Source: Elymus sibiricus
Lineage: Eukaryota > Streptophyta > Magnoliopsida > Poales > Poaceae
Direction: 5' to 3'
DNA length: 64,000 nt
Assembly: GCA_039707655.1 (NCBI GenBank)
Contig: CM077667.1
Span: 541,488,222 to 541,552,221 of the forward strand
The translations under genes and the position numbers were made by a program. Positions within the stretch are counted from its first letter, which is position 1. The number at the start of each line of letters is the position of its first letter. Shown here piece by piece: positions 22,109 to 33,931 of this stretch. A model generated the notes under the pieces. The model made no database searches, had not been told where the DNA came from, and was given only the letters and a program-made list of their open reading frames with translations.

Positions 22109-25100
22109 ATGGCTCGCCTAGTCATCAACGAAGAGGTCCGCAATATGGGCACTTTTGTCCCTGGACAGATCTTGGCTTTCGGCAGCATAGTGCTGCACGC
22201 CGACCCGACCGGCCATCTAGGCCGCGTCGGAAGTTTCGCCCCTGATCAAGAGGTCAGATTCGGGAACTTAGAGTTCTCCGTAGACTCTCGAGGCGATCTA
22301 TCACCAACCGGGCTCGCAGTCTCGCCTGCCACACCCGGAGACTCTGAGGCTTTAACCTCAGATTCATCTTTCGGCTCTGCCCACGGGATCAACCCCGGCA
22401 AGGGCCCGACTTTCACTCCGGAAGCTCTGGGCAGACCGACCCGATCGAGCTCTCGATACTCGACGAGGCTCTAGATCGGATTTCGTCGACGACTATTACC
22501 GACGACCCAACCCCGATCTACTCTCAGATCGGGCGTCAGACGGGTCAGGACGGATTTTTCGTCCCACCCACCACCCACTTGATAGCCACTGTCGAGGATT
22601 TAACCGACATGCTAGACTATGCCTCCGAGGAGGCAGAGTACATGGATGAGGAGGATCACGCCCTCACCCCCGCTAAGACCGGGCAGTGGACGGCCACCTC
22701 CACATACGACGTCTACATGGTGGACACTCCGAAAAATGACGGCGATAAATCGGATGAAGCGCCGTCAAGACGCCGAAAGCCGCATAAACGGTCAAAAGGA
22801 AAAAAGGGGCGGAAATCTATCGATGGCACCGGGAACGGAGAAACCCCGGAAGACATCGGCGGTCCCGAAATCCCCGAACACCCATTAGAGGGTCAGGAGA
22901 GACCCAAAGACCGTCACAACCCGGATGATCCGGATGATCCCGAGGACGACGACTACCTCCGCTCTATCGAGGGGGAGGACAATGCGGATGCCGATGACTT
23001 CGCCATTCCCGAGAATCCTGCAGATCAGGAACTACTCAGGCAACAGCTCATATCCACAGCCCGCAGCCTGAAAGCAAAAGAACGGCAGCTTAAAGCCGAG
23101 CAAGACGACCTCAATGACCGATGGACGAGAGTCCTCTCAGCTGAGGAAGGATACGGCACCGGTCTATCGAACCAACCTAAGAGCTATCCGCGCAGAAGGC
23201 TGCTGCCACATTTCGACGACGAGCTCACTGATACGCCGTCTCCCAAGCATACCCCATACGACAAGACAGACCGCCCGCCTCGAGGACGAGACAGGACGGC
23301 TGATGATACCGGCTATAGGCCGACGATACGCCGTAGACAGGGAAAGGAGCCACTAGAGCCCGATGACAGGTTCGACCTGCGACACGACCTGGATTACAGA
23401 GCAGGTCGTACGCGATCCATTTACGGATCCAGAGGATACTCACCCGATCGACGGGAAGGGCACCGTCCTCGGTTCGACCGCGACAATGAAGATCGGGAAC
23501 GAACCCGAGCTAGGACAGACACCAATCACCGGTGCGTCATAGCTCGGGTCAGAGGCGCCGCCCACCCACTGTGCTTCACGGACGAGGTAATGCGGCATCA
23601 GTTCCCGGAAGGGTTTAAGCCCATAAACATAGAGCAATACGATGGGACAACTGACCCAACCGTATCGAGGATTTCCTCCTCCACATTGACATGGCGCGAG
23701 GAGATGACCTCCACGCGATCAAGTACTTACCCCTGAAGCTCAAGGGGCCAGCTCGGCACTGGTTAAATAGCCTCCCCGAAAACTCTATTGGGTGTTGGGA
23801 GGACCTAGAAGAGGCATTCCGATCTAACTTCCAGGGCACTTATGTTCGGCCACTGGACTCCTCCGATCTAAGCAACGTCGTTCAGAAGCCAGGAGAAGCC
23901 GCGTGGCTATTCTGGAACCGTTTCTTGACCAAGAAAAACCAGATCGTAGACTGCCCGGACACCGAAGCTATAGCCTCCTTCAGGCATAACATTCGGGATG
24001 AATGGCTGGCTCGACAGCTCGGCCAGGACAAACCCTTGACAATGTCCGCCCTCACATCACTCATGACCCGCTTCTGCGCAGGCGAGGATAACTGGCTAGC
24101 TAGATGTAGCCACAACCCCGAAGACCCCGGAACCTCTGAAGTTCGGGATGGAAACGGGAAACCGAAGCGCAACAAGAACAAGCGCCGGCACAATAATAGT
24201 GATGCCGATGACACGGGTGTTAACGTCGGCTTCCGCAATTCCTGCTCTGGGCAGCGGAAGAAGCCTCCTAAAGGCAAACACGACGGACCCACCCCGCTGG
24301 ACAAGATACTGGAGAGGCCTTGCCAGTTCCACGGCACTCAAGAGAAGCCCGCCAATCACACCAACCGTAACTGCTGGGTCTTCAAACAGGCCGGCAAGCT
24401 CGCAACCGAGGACCAAGGCAAGAGCCCACGCAGCGAGGACGAGGATGAGCCTCGTGGTCCGATCGGTGGCGGACAAAAGAAATTCCCTCCAGAGGTGAAA
24501 ACAGTAAACATGATATACGCCACCCATATACCGAAAAAGGAGAGGAAGCGTGCCCTTCGAGATGTCTACGCCATAGAGCCTGTAGCCCCGAAGTATAACC
24601 CATGGTCGGCATACCCGATCACCTTCGATCGACGTGACCATCCGACCAGTATCCGTCATGGGGGTTCGGCCGCACTCGTCCTAGACCCGATCATAGACGG
24701 GTATGACCTCACTAAAGTCCTAATGGACGGTGGAAGTAGCCTCAATCTGATTTACTCAGATGCGGTGAAAAAGATGGGCATAGATCCGTCAAGGATCAAG
24801 CCCAGTCACACTACCTTCAAATGAGTGATCCCAGGCGTTGAAGCCCGATACACAGGCTCTGTAAGCCTGGAAGTAGTGTTCGGCTCGCCCGATAACTTTC
24901 GAAGCGAGGACTTGATCTTCGACATCGTACCTTTCTGCAGCGGCTATCACGCCCTGCTCGGCCGTACAGCGTTCGCTCGCTTTAACGCCGTTCCACACTA
25001 TGCATACCTCAAACTCAAGATGCCCGGCCCCAGGGGGGTCATTACTGTCAATGGCAACACAGAGCGCTCCCTCCGAACTGAGGAACATGCGTTGGCCCTG

Positions 25101-25223
25101 GCGGCCGAATTCCACTACACCGATGATTGGCAAGCGCCGACATCTGCCGTAAAGGCACCCAAGGCTGGGAAGCGAGCTCGGTCTCAATCCGAAGCACCAG
25201 CACCTTCCTCTCCCAGTAAATAG
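22109..25223 (+). pseudogene. Element 2 gag-protease (broken)
   Basis: Translation starts at ATG 22109. The gag frame shifts near 22435 and again near 23665, with the sense pattern continuing across both. The gag core is clear (PLKLKGPARHWLNSLPENSI, then AFRSNFQGTYVRP), followed by a basic segment and a CQFHGTQEKPANHTNRNCW stretch that may be a zinc-binding remnant. The protease motif VLMDGGSSLNLIYSD follows. TGA at 24822-24824 interrupts the protease, which goes on in frame through HALLGRTAFARFNAVPHYAY and stops at 25221-25223. At least two frameshifts and one stop make it non-functional. There is no pol downstream. Confidence 0.88.
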
Positions 25224-26479
25224 GGACTCGCCCCCCATCGCACGGCCCTAGAACCTGCAAAGTACGTGCCAAGAAGGCACAACTTCGTGCTTAAAATTCC
25301 ATGGGCAGCGGTGGGGAAAAACTAATAAAGGGTAAAGTGTTCGGTTAGACCGAACTATCACCGTCAACATGTCTTAGGACACACTACGGGTACCATAAAG
25401 TACCCACTACGGCATAAAGCTCGTCCACGTTTCGGTGAGTTCTCAAGGCTTTTTCTCCAGAGTCCGCTCGCCGAATACCACACCCATAACGGTGTACAAC
25501 TCTTCGGGAGACGCAGGAGCGGACAAACGACAGGACACTTCAAGGACGTCAGGTCACCTATCCAAGACCCTTGATACAACCCCTCCTATAAGATTTATAT
25601 TTTTAATACCTGTAAAACAGTTTGTACCGCCAATTTGAATAATAAGAGTGGCTGAGTAAAATACAGATATATCCTACAGTATCTTTTTGCTGTCCCTTTT
25701 CGGAACACTCCCTATTTTCTCCCTCTTCTTGCGAACCTGTTTGGTATACTTTACGATGCAACCGGCTAATAGACCGGGGGCTCGATCTTAAAAATCGCCC
25801 TAATCACAACTGATTTAGTGTTCGGCGTCTTGGAATCCCGCTTTATATGCATTGGTTCCGAACTATGTCTTGGGTCAATAGTTGGGTTGCCCAGCTCCTG
25901 TGCTTGCCCCTTTATGTTCCGCTCGTTCGGCTAAAGGGGCAAAGGGAGCACCACTGCGATGGTGCTTCCGGCTAGTCTGGTCAAGCACCTTAGTGGAGAA
26001 AGCCGAAAACTGACTAGCATGGTATGCGAGAACTGGTCTGCGAATCCGAGCTTAACTAGATCTCGTCAGAGGTTATTCCGTGTCATACGATGGGTTTGGT
26101 ATTAGTACAAACCAGGTGATATATGCTTCGGTCACGGTTATTCCGAACATCACGAACCTTGGGGGCTAGTCATCAGCCTCCCGCACTCCTTTCTCGCGCC
26201 CCTACGGCTAAGTGAAAGCAATAAAGCATTATAGTCCGATTGCCTTGTCCGCCCAGCACTACCGCCTTCGGGTACCGACAGTTCGGCTAAGGGTCACAGT
26301 GCGTTGGCACGGACACCCCGCGTAGTATATACATGGGGGCTGAAGCCGACGACTCGCCGCTTTCAGTTTTAACGGCCACACAAGAGTTATAAAGGATGCA
26401 AAACATACAAGACATGATAAACCATGCATTTTAAATATATACAGGTTGAAAAGTCTTCGGACATATTACAACACTTTAT
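25224..26479. other. Non-coding spacer of element 2
   Basis: It lies between the end of protease and the end of the antisense gene. No reverse transcriptase remnant or other domain was seen. Short open frames here match nothing I know. Confidence 0.7.
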
Positions 26480-29400
26480 TCATACACGTTCTCTCTCGAA
26501 CACTGAGATTCTATGGCCCTCCATAACTCCGGAGAAGTACAGCTCGGGGCGCCTATGCTCCTTTCCAGGAGGCGGAGGGGCAGTGGCTATCTTCATCGGA
26601 TCAAGCCCCGGCCAGTGCACCTTGGCCTTCGCGAAGGTCATCCGAGCTCCCTCAATGCAGGAAGATCGCCTCAGTGCATCGATCCGAGCTGAGACATCGC
26701 TCAGTTTTTGCACCAGGCCGAAGAAGCTGCCCGACAGTGGCTCGTCGGGCCATAGCCGGATGCAGAGATCCTTCATGGCCGGCTCCGCCATCCGGTGTAG
26801 GTCCACCAGCTGCTTCAGCTGCTCAACGAGGAGAGGAGAGCGCTCGGGGGCTTCGAATTGCGCCCAAAACAGCCGAGCTTCGTCTCCTTCTCCCCGCGAA
26901 GCATAGAACTGGTTTGCGTCCGCGGCGCTCTTCTGGAGTTTCGAGCAGGCGCTTAAGGAATGCCATACTTGGGTAAGCAGTTTGAACTTCTTATCCTCGA
27001 AGATACACTGCAATAAATATGGCTTACCATCCATGATAGCCTTAGCCTGGCCGATCTCTTCATAGGACCGCCTATCCACCCACTCCTTTTGGAGATCGGT
27101 TTTTAGGGTCGATAGTTCGGCGGCCTGCTCTTTCCCTTTCTGCTCAAGGACCTCGCACTTTTGGCCAGCGTCCTTGAGCTCCTGTTGAATTTCTTCCACC
27201 CGAGCCTCATGCTTGTCGCTAGTGGCTCTCAGGGCGGATAGCGCGGTAGCCGCTTCTTTGGCTGCCGCCTTCTCAACCAAAGCTTCCTGCTTCGCTTTCT
27301 CAAGCTCGGCTTTTAGCTTCTCAATCTCCTTCGCCGAGGCTGCATAAGCATAGACTTATATCAAGAAACCGTGTTGATAGTACGGTAAAGAAGACTTTTG
27401 ATACTCTCATCTGGCATACCTTGCGCCTCGTCGAATCTCTTGTTCAGAGCGTCAAGCTCGTCTTCGGAGCTTTTGAGCTTCCGATTTAGCTCGTCCAGCT
27501 CGGCAGCGTTAGAAGCCGCCGCCACAGACGAAGCCTGCAAAATACAAACCAACTATATCAAGTTACATGGGTTGAAAAGCTTCCGAACTGTCCTAGATAA
27601 AATCATGGGCCCGGTCCTTTTTTAGGCGGCTACAACATTCCGCACACACATTTGTCTTGTACATAGTTCGGATAATGCTCTATTATAGACCCCCAGGTAA
27701 TTTTTTCTAAACTCACCTAGGGCTCGGGGGCTCCCATGTATATAATAATTACTCAAAGAAATCAATATTTCACAAAATAGAGCATTACATGGCTTACCTG
27801 AAATCCCGTCAGGAGACCGTTGAAGGCCTCCTTCAGTCCGATATCCACGGACTGAATGCTCTGCAGTACCGCACCCATAAGAGTGCGGTGCTCCCCGGAG
27901 ATGGAGGCGCTTGATAGAGCCTCCCCCATAGCCGGCCACCCATTGGTCGATGGCTCCGGAGAGCGCCATGGAAGTGACTGGACATCTTCTCGTCCGGTCT
28001 CCTCAGTATCCGGGAGAGGCCGCTCTCCCGGGTCTTCGGCTGCCGAGGTGTTGGCCTCGGCCATCACGTCATCACCCCCAGTGTCCGGCTCCAAGGGAGC
28101 CTGTTGGGACACCTCCGCGGCATCCTTCACTGCGCCCGGAGGAGAGGGGTGTGACGCAGTCCCGCTCTCCGCTAGCTCGGCGGGCAGGGTCTCCCCGTCC
28201 GACACTTGATCGGTGGGGAGGACTTGTGGTGGGCTGCAGTTCAATAAGCGTTCACATGTTAATAGTATTCGAAACTTAGCGCTAATTGCTCGGAAAGGTC
28301 TTCGGATCTGTACCTTCGAGGTGGGGGCTTGACCCTGAGGTTCCTTCGCGGAACCCTCTCGAAGTCCTCGGACCCAGTATCCGAGTCCGAGCTGTCATCG
28401 GATGAGATAACCTGTGTCCGGCGCGCTTTCTTCGGGGCAGGGGGATCTAAGTCCTCCGGGGCGTCCGATGACGCCGCCCTCTTTCCTGCGAGGGGGGAAT
28501 CGCCTCCCTCCTCACCCTCATGCTCCTCCTCTTGGTTCGAGGAGGCGTGGGTTTCTTGGGACACAGCCTTCGGCTGGTCCCTGATGCGCAGGCTGGCTCG
28601 GCCTGGCTTCTTTTTCTCCTTCTTCTCTGGCGCCTTGTAAGGCGCCACGACGAGCATATCCAACAGCAGCGGAGACTTGGGGTCTTCGGGCTGTGGAGCC
28701 GGACACTTGATGCCCGTTGCTTTGCTCAACCATTCCTGTGAAAGGTGATCGGAAAATGCTTAGACTATCTTTAGGAAGACAAAGCCAATCAAATAAAACT
28801 ATGCTATACCTCGGGTGGGGGCTTGATGGCGCTCAGGCCCTTGTCCTCCTTCTTGCCTGGCCACTTCTCCTGCGCTTTGAACAGCGCCTTCCGTAGATTC
28901 TCCCGAGTGGTGCGGAAGAGCTGACGGGTCGTAGGATCATCGTCAGTCCTGTAAGTCCACATAGGAGAGGCCCGGCGCTGGCAGGGGAGGATACGCCGTC
29001 GGAGCATGATCTGGACCACGCTGGTCAGATCGATGTTTTCTTTTATCAAGGAGGCAATGCCCCTCTGCAGGTCCTCCACCTCGGTATCCGACCCCTGAGG
29101 TCAATCTAGTCGGAGGGCCAGATCTGAATTTGGCAGGAACAGTTCCACCCTCCTCCCTTTGCTCGGTGATGTAAAACCACTCTTTCTGCAAGGTCTTGAT
29201 GGTATCAACGAAGGTGCCGGACGGCCATGCCGCGCGAGGGAGCTTGCTGATGACTGCCCCGCCGCAGTCCGCATGGGCGCCTGCGACACACTTTGGCTTG
29301 ATGTTGAAGATCTTGAGCCACAGTCCGAAGTGTGGCTCAACCCGCAAGAAAGCCTCACAGACTATGATGAAGGCCGTTATATGCATAAACGAGTTCGGCG

Positions 29401-29656
29401 AGAGGTCGTGGAAGTCGAGCCCGTAGAAGTGCATGAGGCCCCTCACGAAGGGGTGGAGCGGGAAGCTTGATCCTCGGATGAAATGAGGGATGAAGACCAC
29501 CCTCTCGCCTGGTTTGGGGGTGGGGATCACCAGGCCCTCCTCTGCGGCGCGGTGGAAGACGTTGGCGGGGAGGTATCCGGCCTCCTTGAGGTCCCGGATG
29601 TCCTGGTCTGTCACCGTGGAAGCCTCCCACTTGCCGTTGGAACCAGAGCTGGCCAT
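26480..29656 (-). pseudogene. Multi-exon antisense gene of element 2 (Transposase_28-type protein)
   Basis: It starts at ATG 29656 with a domain I recognise as the Pfam family named putative gypsy type transposon (Transposase_28): VFIPHFIRGSSFPLHPFVRG, then LMHFYGLDFHDLSPNS. A frameshift near 29090 breaks exon 1. Four introns are suggested. Three have canonical ends: 28736-28809 (gag|GTATAG to CACAG|gaa), 27535-27797 (CAG|GTAAGC to TGCAG|gct) and 27340-27419 (AAG|GTATGC to TGCAG|cct), with phases 0, 0 and 1 that join in frame. The remaining junction near 28234-28265 has an acceptor but no clear donor. The C-terminal exons code for a long coiled coil (EIEKLKAELEKAKQEA) and a domain with ARLFWAQFEAPERSPL. 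It lies antisense to gag-pro, with its own upstream region next to the 3' LTR. The function is unknown. Confidence 0.8.
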
Positions 29657-30222
29657 GGCTAAGCTCGGAGGAGGAAGGATGGAAAACCTAGATCTGGGCT
29701 CTGGAAGCTCGGAGATTGGGGAAGCAGGGATGCGAATGGGAAGTGCGGATAAGCCCTGGGGTTTTCTTCCCCTTTTATTGAGCTTACTGCCGGTTAGCCT
29801 CCCTTTACGGCGCCATGAATCTCTCCGCTTCCCAAGGCGTGTGTGCCGTTATACGCACATGACTAAACATATCCCGTATAAAACGGGGCACGATCTGTGC
29901 ATTGATGGATCGTGCTGTTGGAAACGGCCTCGAATCGTGAATCGAGTCTTTACGACTGGTTCAGTGGTCGTGGTGGGCCGTGACTTTTCGTCTGAAAAGT
30001 TGTCAGGGTTCGCTATTTACTCCCTGACGTTTGGCCTTCAGGGCCGATGACTCATGGTGTTTGGACAATCTATGATCGGAAAAACTACACGTCGTCGGAG
30101 GCCGAACTAATTTGACCGGTCACTATGTGGAGGAAGGAACTCGCCTCGCAAGCCGAAGACTTTAATCACATGAAGCAGCTGAAGCTATGACTCTTGGCGT
30201 TGGAGGCTAGTTCGGGGGCTAC
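29657..30222. other. Upstream region of the antisense gene and polypurine tract
   Basis: This 566-bp stretch lies between the antisense ATG and the 3' LTR, so it should hold the antisense promoter; no clear TATA box was picked out. ttcgggggctac (30211-30222) next to the LTR is the likely polypurine tract. Confidence 0.6.
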
Positions 30223-30693
30223 TGAGGGAGTCCTGGTTTGAGGGGTCCTCGGAAGGCCGACCTATTCGTTATAGGCCGAACTATATGGGCCGTATGCCAG
30301 ACATTGGTATGATGGAAGACCCAGACTCCAGAAAGGAAGCTTCTAGAAACGTGGCATGTCCTCCACGTTTAAAGTAGTGAATAGGCATGTTTATCCCTTC
30401 GACGTGTAACCGACCATGTGTAAACCCTACGGACCCCTGGCGTCTAAATAAGCCGGAGGGTTTTAGGTTGTAGAAGAACAGAACTCATCTAGGGTTTTAG
30501 CTACTTGATCTCGAGGTAGATCAACTCTGTAATCCTCATATCATCAATATAATCAAGCAGGACGTAGGGTATTACCTCCATAGGAGGGCCCGAACCTGGG
30601 TAAAACCTTGTCCCCTTCGTCTCTTGTTACCATCGATCCAAGTCTCACAGCTCGGGACCCCCTACCCGAGATCCGCCGGTTTTGACACCGACA
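30223..30693 (+). repeat. 3' LTR of element 2
   Basis: It has the same length and ends as the 5' LTR. All 12 differences fall between LTR positions 60 and 225. One changes the TATA box to taaataa (30445-30451). Confidence 0.96.
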
Positions 30694-30698
30694 GCCAC

Positions 30699-33233
30699 CA
30701 AGGTAGAATTCTGTAGAACTGTGTAGTGTGCTTGCGCCCAGGAATGCCCGTCCCTACATATTATTGAATCCGCTCCTAGCGTGCCTTTTCCACTTAGTCT
30801 CCCCTCATACCGCAATTTAGGGACACCAATCGGCTTAAGGTCAGGAAAAAAGTCAACACAAAACCCAATGACCTCCTCTGTTTGATGGCCCGTGGAGATG
30901 CTTCCTTCTGGCCTAGCACGATTACGAACATATTCCTTCAAGACTCCCATCAACATCTCAAAGGGGAACATATTGTGTAGAAATACAGGACCCGGAATGG
31001 CAATCTCGTCGACTAGGTGAACTAGGACGTGCGTCATAATATTGAAGAAGGATGGTGGGAACACCAACTCGAAGCTGACAAGACATTGGACCAAATCATT
31101 CTGTAACCTTGGTAGGATTTCTGGATCGATTACCTTCTGAGAAATTGCATTGAGGAATGCACATAGCTTCACAATGGCTAATCGAACATTTTCTGGTAGA
31201 AGCCCCCTCAATACAACCGGAAGCAGTTGCGTCATAAGCACGTGGCAGACATGAGACTTTAGGTTCTAGAATTTTTTCTCTGCCATGTTTATTATTCCCT
31301 TTATATTCGACGAGAAGCCAGACGGGACCTTGATACTGAGCAGGCATTCAAAGAAGATTTCCTTCTCCGCTTTGGTTAGAGCGTAGCTGGCAGGACCTTG
31401 ATACTGCTTTGGATGCATGCCGTCTTTTTCGTTCACACATTGCTGGTCCTCCCGTGCCTCCGGTGTATCTTTTGTCTTCCCATACACGCCCAAGAAGCCT
31501 AGCACCTTCACGCAAACATTCTTCGTCACGTGCATCACGTCGATTGCAGAGTGGACCTCTAGGTCTTTCCAATAGGGTAGGTCCCAAAATATAGATTTCT
31601 TCTTCCACATGGGTGCGTGTCCCTCAGCGTCATTCGGAACAGATTGTCCACCAGGACCCTTTCCAAAGATTACTTGTAAATCCCTGGCCATATCAAGTAT
31701 ATCATCACCAGTACGGAGGACGGGCTTCTTCTGGTGATGTGCCTCACCTTTGAAATGGTTGCATTTCTTTCTTAAGGCATGCTTGGTCGGAAGAAATCGA
31801 CGATGTCCCAGGTACACATTCTTCTTGTATTTGTCCAAATATATACTTTGGGTATCATCTAAATAGTGTGTGCATGCGTTGTATCCCTTGTTTGTCTGTC
31901 CTGAAAGGTTACTAAGAGCAGGCCAATCATTAATGGTTACAAACACCAACACTCGTAGGTCAAATTCCTCTTGTTCATGCTCATCCCACACACGTACACC
32001 TTTTCCATTCCACAGCTGTAAAAGCTCTTCAACTAATGGCCTTAGGTACAATTCAATGTCGTTGCCGGGTTGCTTAGGGCCTTGGATGAGCACTGGCATC
32101 ATAATGAACTTCCGCTTCATCCACAACCAAGGAGGAAGGTTATAGATACATAGAGTCGCGAGCCATGTGCTATGCTTGCTCCTCTGCTCCCAAAAAGGAT
32201 TAATGCCATCTGCACTTAAACCAAACCATACGTTCCTTGCATTACCTGCAAAGTCCCCCATCTTTCTCTCGATTTTTCTCCACTGCGACCCGTCAGCGGG
32301 TGCTCTCAACTTCCCATCTTTCTTACGGTCTTCTTTGTGCCATCGCAACAACTTGGCATGTTCTTTGTTTATGAACAGACGTTTCAACCGTGGTATTATA
32401 GGAGCATACCACATCACCTTGGTAGGAACCCTCTTCCTGGGACGCTCGCCCTCAACATCACCAGGGTAATCTCGTCTGATCTTATACCGCAATGCACCGC
32501 ATACCGGGCATGCGTTCAATTCCTCGTACTTAATGCGGTAGAGGATGCAGTCATTAGGGCATGCATGTATCTTCTACACCTCCAATCCTAGAGGGCAGAG
32601 AACCTTCTTTGCTTCGTACGTACTGTCAGGCAATTCGTTATCCTTTGGAAGCTTGTTCTTCATTATTTTCAGTAGTGAACCTAATCCCTTGTCAGATACA
32701 CCATTGTCTGCCTTCCATTGCAGCAATTCCAGTGTAGTACCGAGCTTTGTGTTGTCATGTTCGCAGTTTGGGTACAACCCTTTTTTGTGATCCTCTAACA
32801 TGCGATCGAACTTCAACTTCTCCCTTTCATTTTCGTATTCTCTATGTGCATCAACAATGACCCAACGAAGATCATCATCGGGCACATCGTCTGGTGCCTC
32901 TTGATCTTCGGCCTACCCCGTTGCAGTATCCCCATATTCAGGTAACATAGGATATTTGCCATCATCCTCTTCTTCTTCGTTGTCTTCCATCATAACCCCT
33001 CTTTCTCCGTGCTTGGTCCAAACATTATAGTGTGGCATGAAACCCTTCTCAAGCAGGTGGGAGTGAAGGGTTTTCGAGGTAGAGTAATCCTTCGTATTCT
33101 CACAGACAGTACATGGACAATACATAAAACCATTCTGCTTGTTTGCCTCAGCCACTTCGAGAAATTTATGCAGGCCCTCAATGTACTCGGAGGTGCGTCG
33201 GTCACCGTACATCCATTGCCGGTTCATGTGCAT
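30699..33233 (-). pseudogene. CACTA A TNP2-type transposase, N-terminal and central part
   Basis: From ATG 33233 the order is a transposase-associated domain (RQWMYGDRRTSEYIEGLHKFL; FMYCPCTVCENTKDY with Cys pairs), then an acidic linker, the Transposase_21 core (LNACPVCGALRYKIR, WYAPIIPRLKRLF, FVTINDWPALSNLSGQTNKG, WDLPYWKDLEVHSAIDVMHV), and a DUF4218-type region (KSHVCHVLMTQLLP, MFPFEMLMGVLKEYVRNRARPEGSI). The whole stretch is one frame with three stops at 32913-32915, 32574-32576 and 31266-31268. The gene continues at 21586 beyond element 2. The role would be excision and insertion of CACTA ends. Confidence 0.92.
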
Positions 33234-33622
33234 GCATTATATAATTAAGTGTATCAAAAACCATTACAGAACATCCTGAATAGAGAAGTGACCAAATTAA
33301 TACAAGTTCATCATCACATTAAAACCAAAGTACAGTAGTGATCAAATGTTAAACAAGAGGCTCACCACAGTGGTGCCGGCAATGAGATCGGCGCGGGTGA
33401 TCGACGACGGTGAGGACGGGGACGGGACGGGATGGACCGCCAAACCTAGACAAATCTTGGCGAAAATGGAGCTTGGAGGTCGAGCTTGGAGAGGAGAAAG
33501 CTTAAGCGTGGCTCGGGCATTTCATCTAACACCTCGTGTGCATAGGAGGTGAGAGCAGAGCAGCACACACCTCCCACACACCGGCCGGCCAAAAAACAGA
33601 GGAGTGAGCGGGCAGGGGCAAG

Positions 33623-33931
33623 CATATATATAGGCATATCTTTAGTCCCGGTTGTTGGCTAGAACCGGGAAAGAAGACTGCCCTTTAGTCCTGGTTCGTG
33701 TCTGGAACCGGGACTAAAGGGGCTGCGCCAAGAGCGAGGACCTTTAGTCCCGATTCGTGTCTAAAACCGGGACTAAAGGGGTAAGACGTACCGGGACTGG
33801 TGCCCGCCGATGCCCGGCCGGCGTCCTGGCCTCATGAACCGGGACTGATGCACCCGTTAATCCCGGTTCGTAACACGACCGGGACTAATGCAAAATTCTG
33901 GCCTGGACCAAAGCCATGTTTTCTACTAGTG
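33623..33931 (-). promoter_or_regulatory. Right end of CACTA A: TATA, subterminal repeats, terminus
   Basis: atatatata (33623-33631) is the TATA box for the leftward transposase transcript. To its right are palindromes of tttagtcccggttcgtg and ccgggactaaagg up to the terminus ttttctactagtg at 33931. 33234-33622 is leader sequence, shorter than in copy B by about 645 bp because the small gene is deleted. Confidence 0.8.

Larger units (their letters stand above)
21592..30693 (+). mobile_element. Complete non-autonomous Tat-type Gypsy element (element 2)
   Basis: Two 471-bp LTRs flank a 8160-bp interior, with a perfect 5-bp TSD gccac. The plus strand codes only gag and protease; no reverse transcriptase, RNase H or integrase was found. 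The right half carries a spliced gene on the opposite strand. The LTRs differ at 12 of 471 positions (2.5%). At 1.3e-8 substitutions per site per year, often used for grass LTRs, this gives about one million years. Copying would need enzymes from a related autonomous element. Confidence 0.95.
16095..33931 (-). mobile_element. CACTA transposon copy A (incomplete in window, split by element 2)
   Basis: The right end at 33931 is ttttctactagtg, the inverse of the CACTAGTAGAAAA terminus. Both genes read on the minus strand. The left part of the element lies beyond the LARD, outside the window. Element 2 occupies 21592-30693, so the CACTA sequence is 16095-21591 plus 30699-33931. It is collinear with copy B except for a four-unit instead of two-unit repeat array, and a deletion that removes the small gene found at 56980-57423 in copy B. 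Confidence 0.9.

Noticed and set aside
24096..24659. 187-codon minus-strand frame opposite element 2 gag
   Set aside because: It is a shadow of gag; the true antisense gene lies further right and has splice sites and domains.
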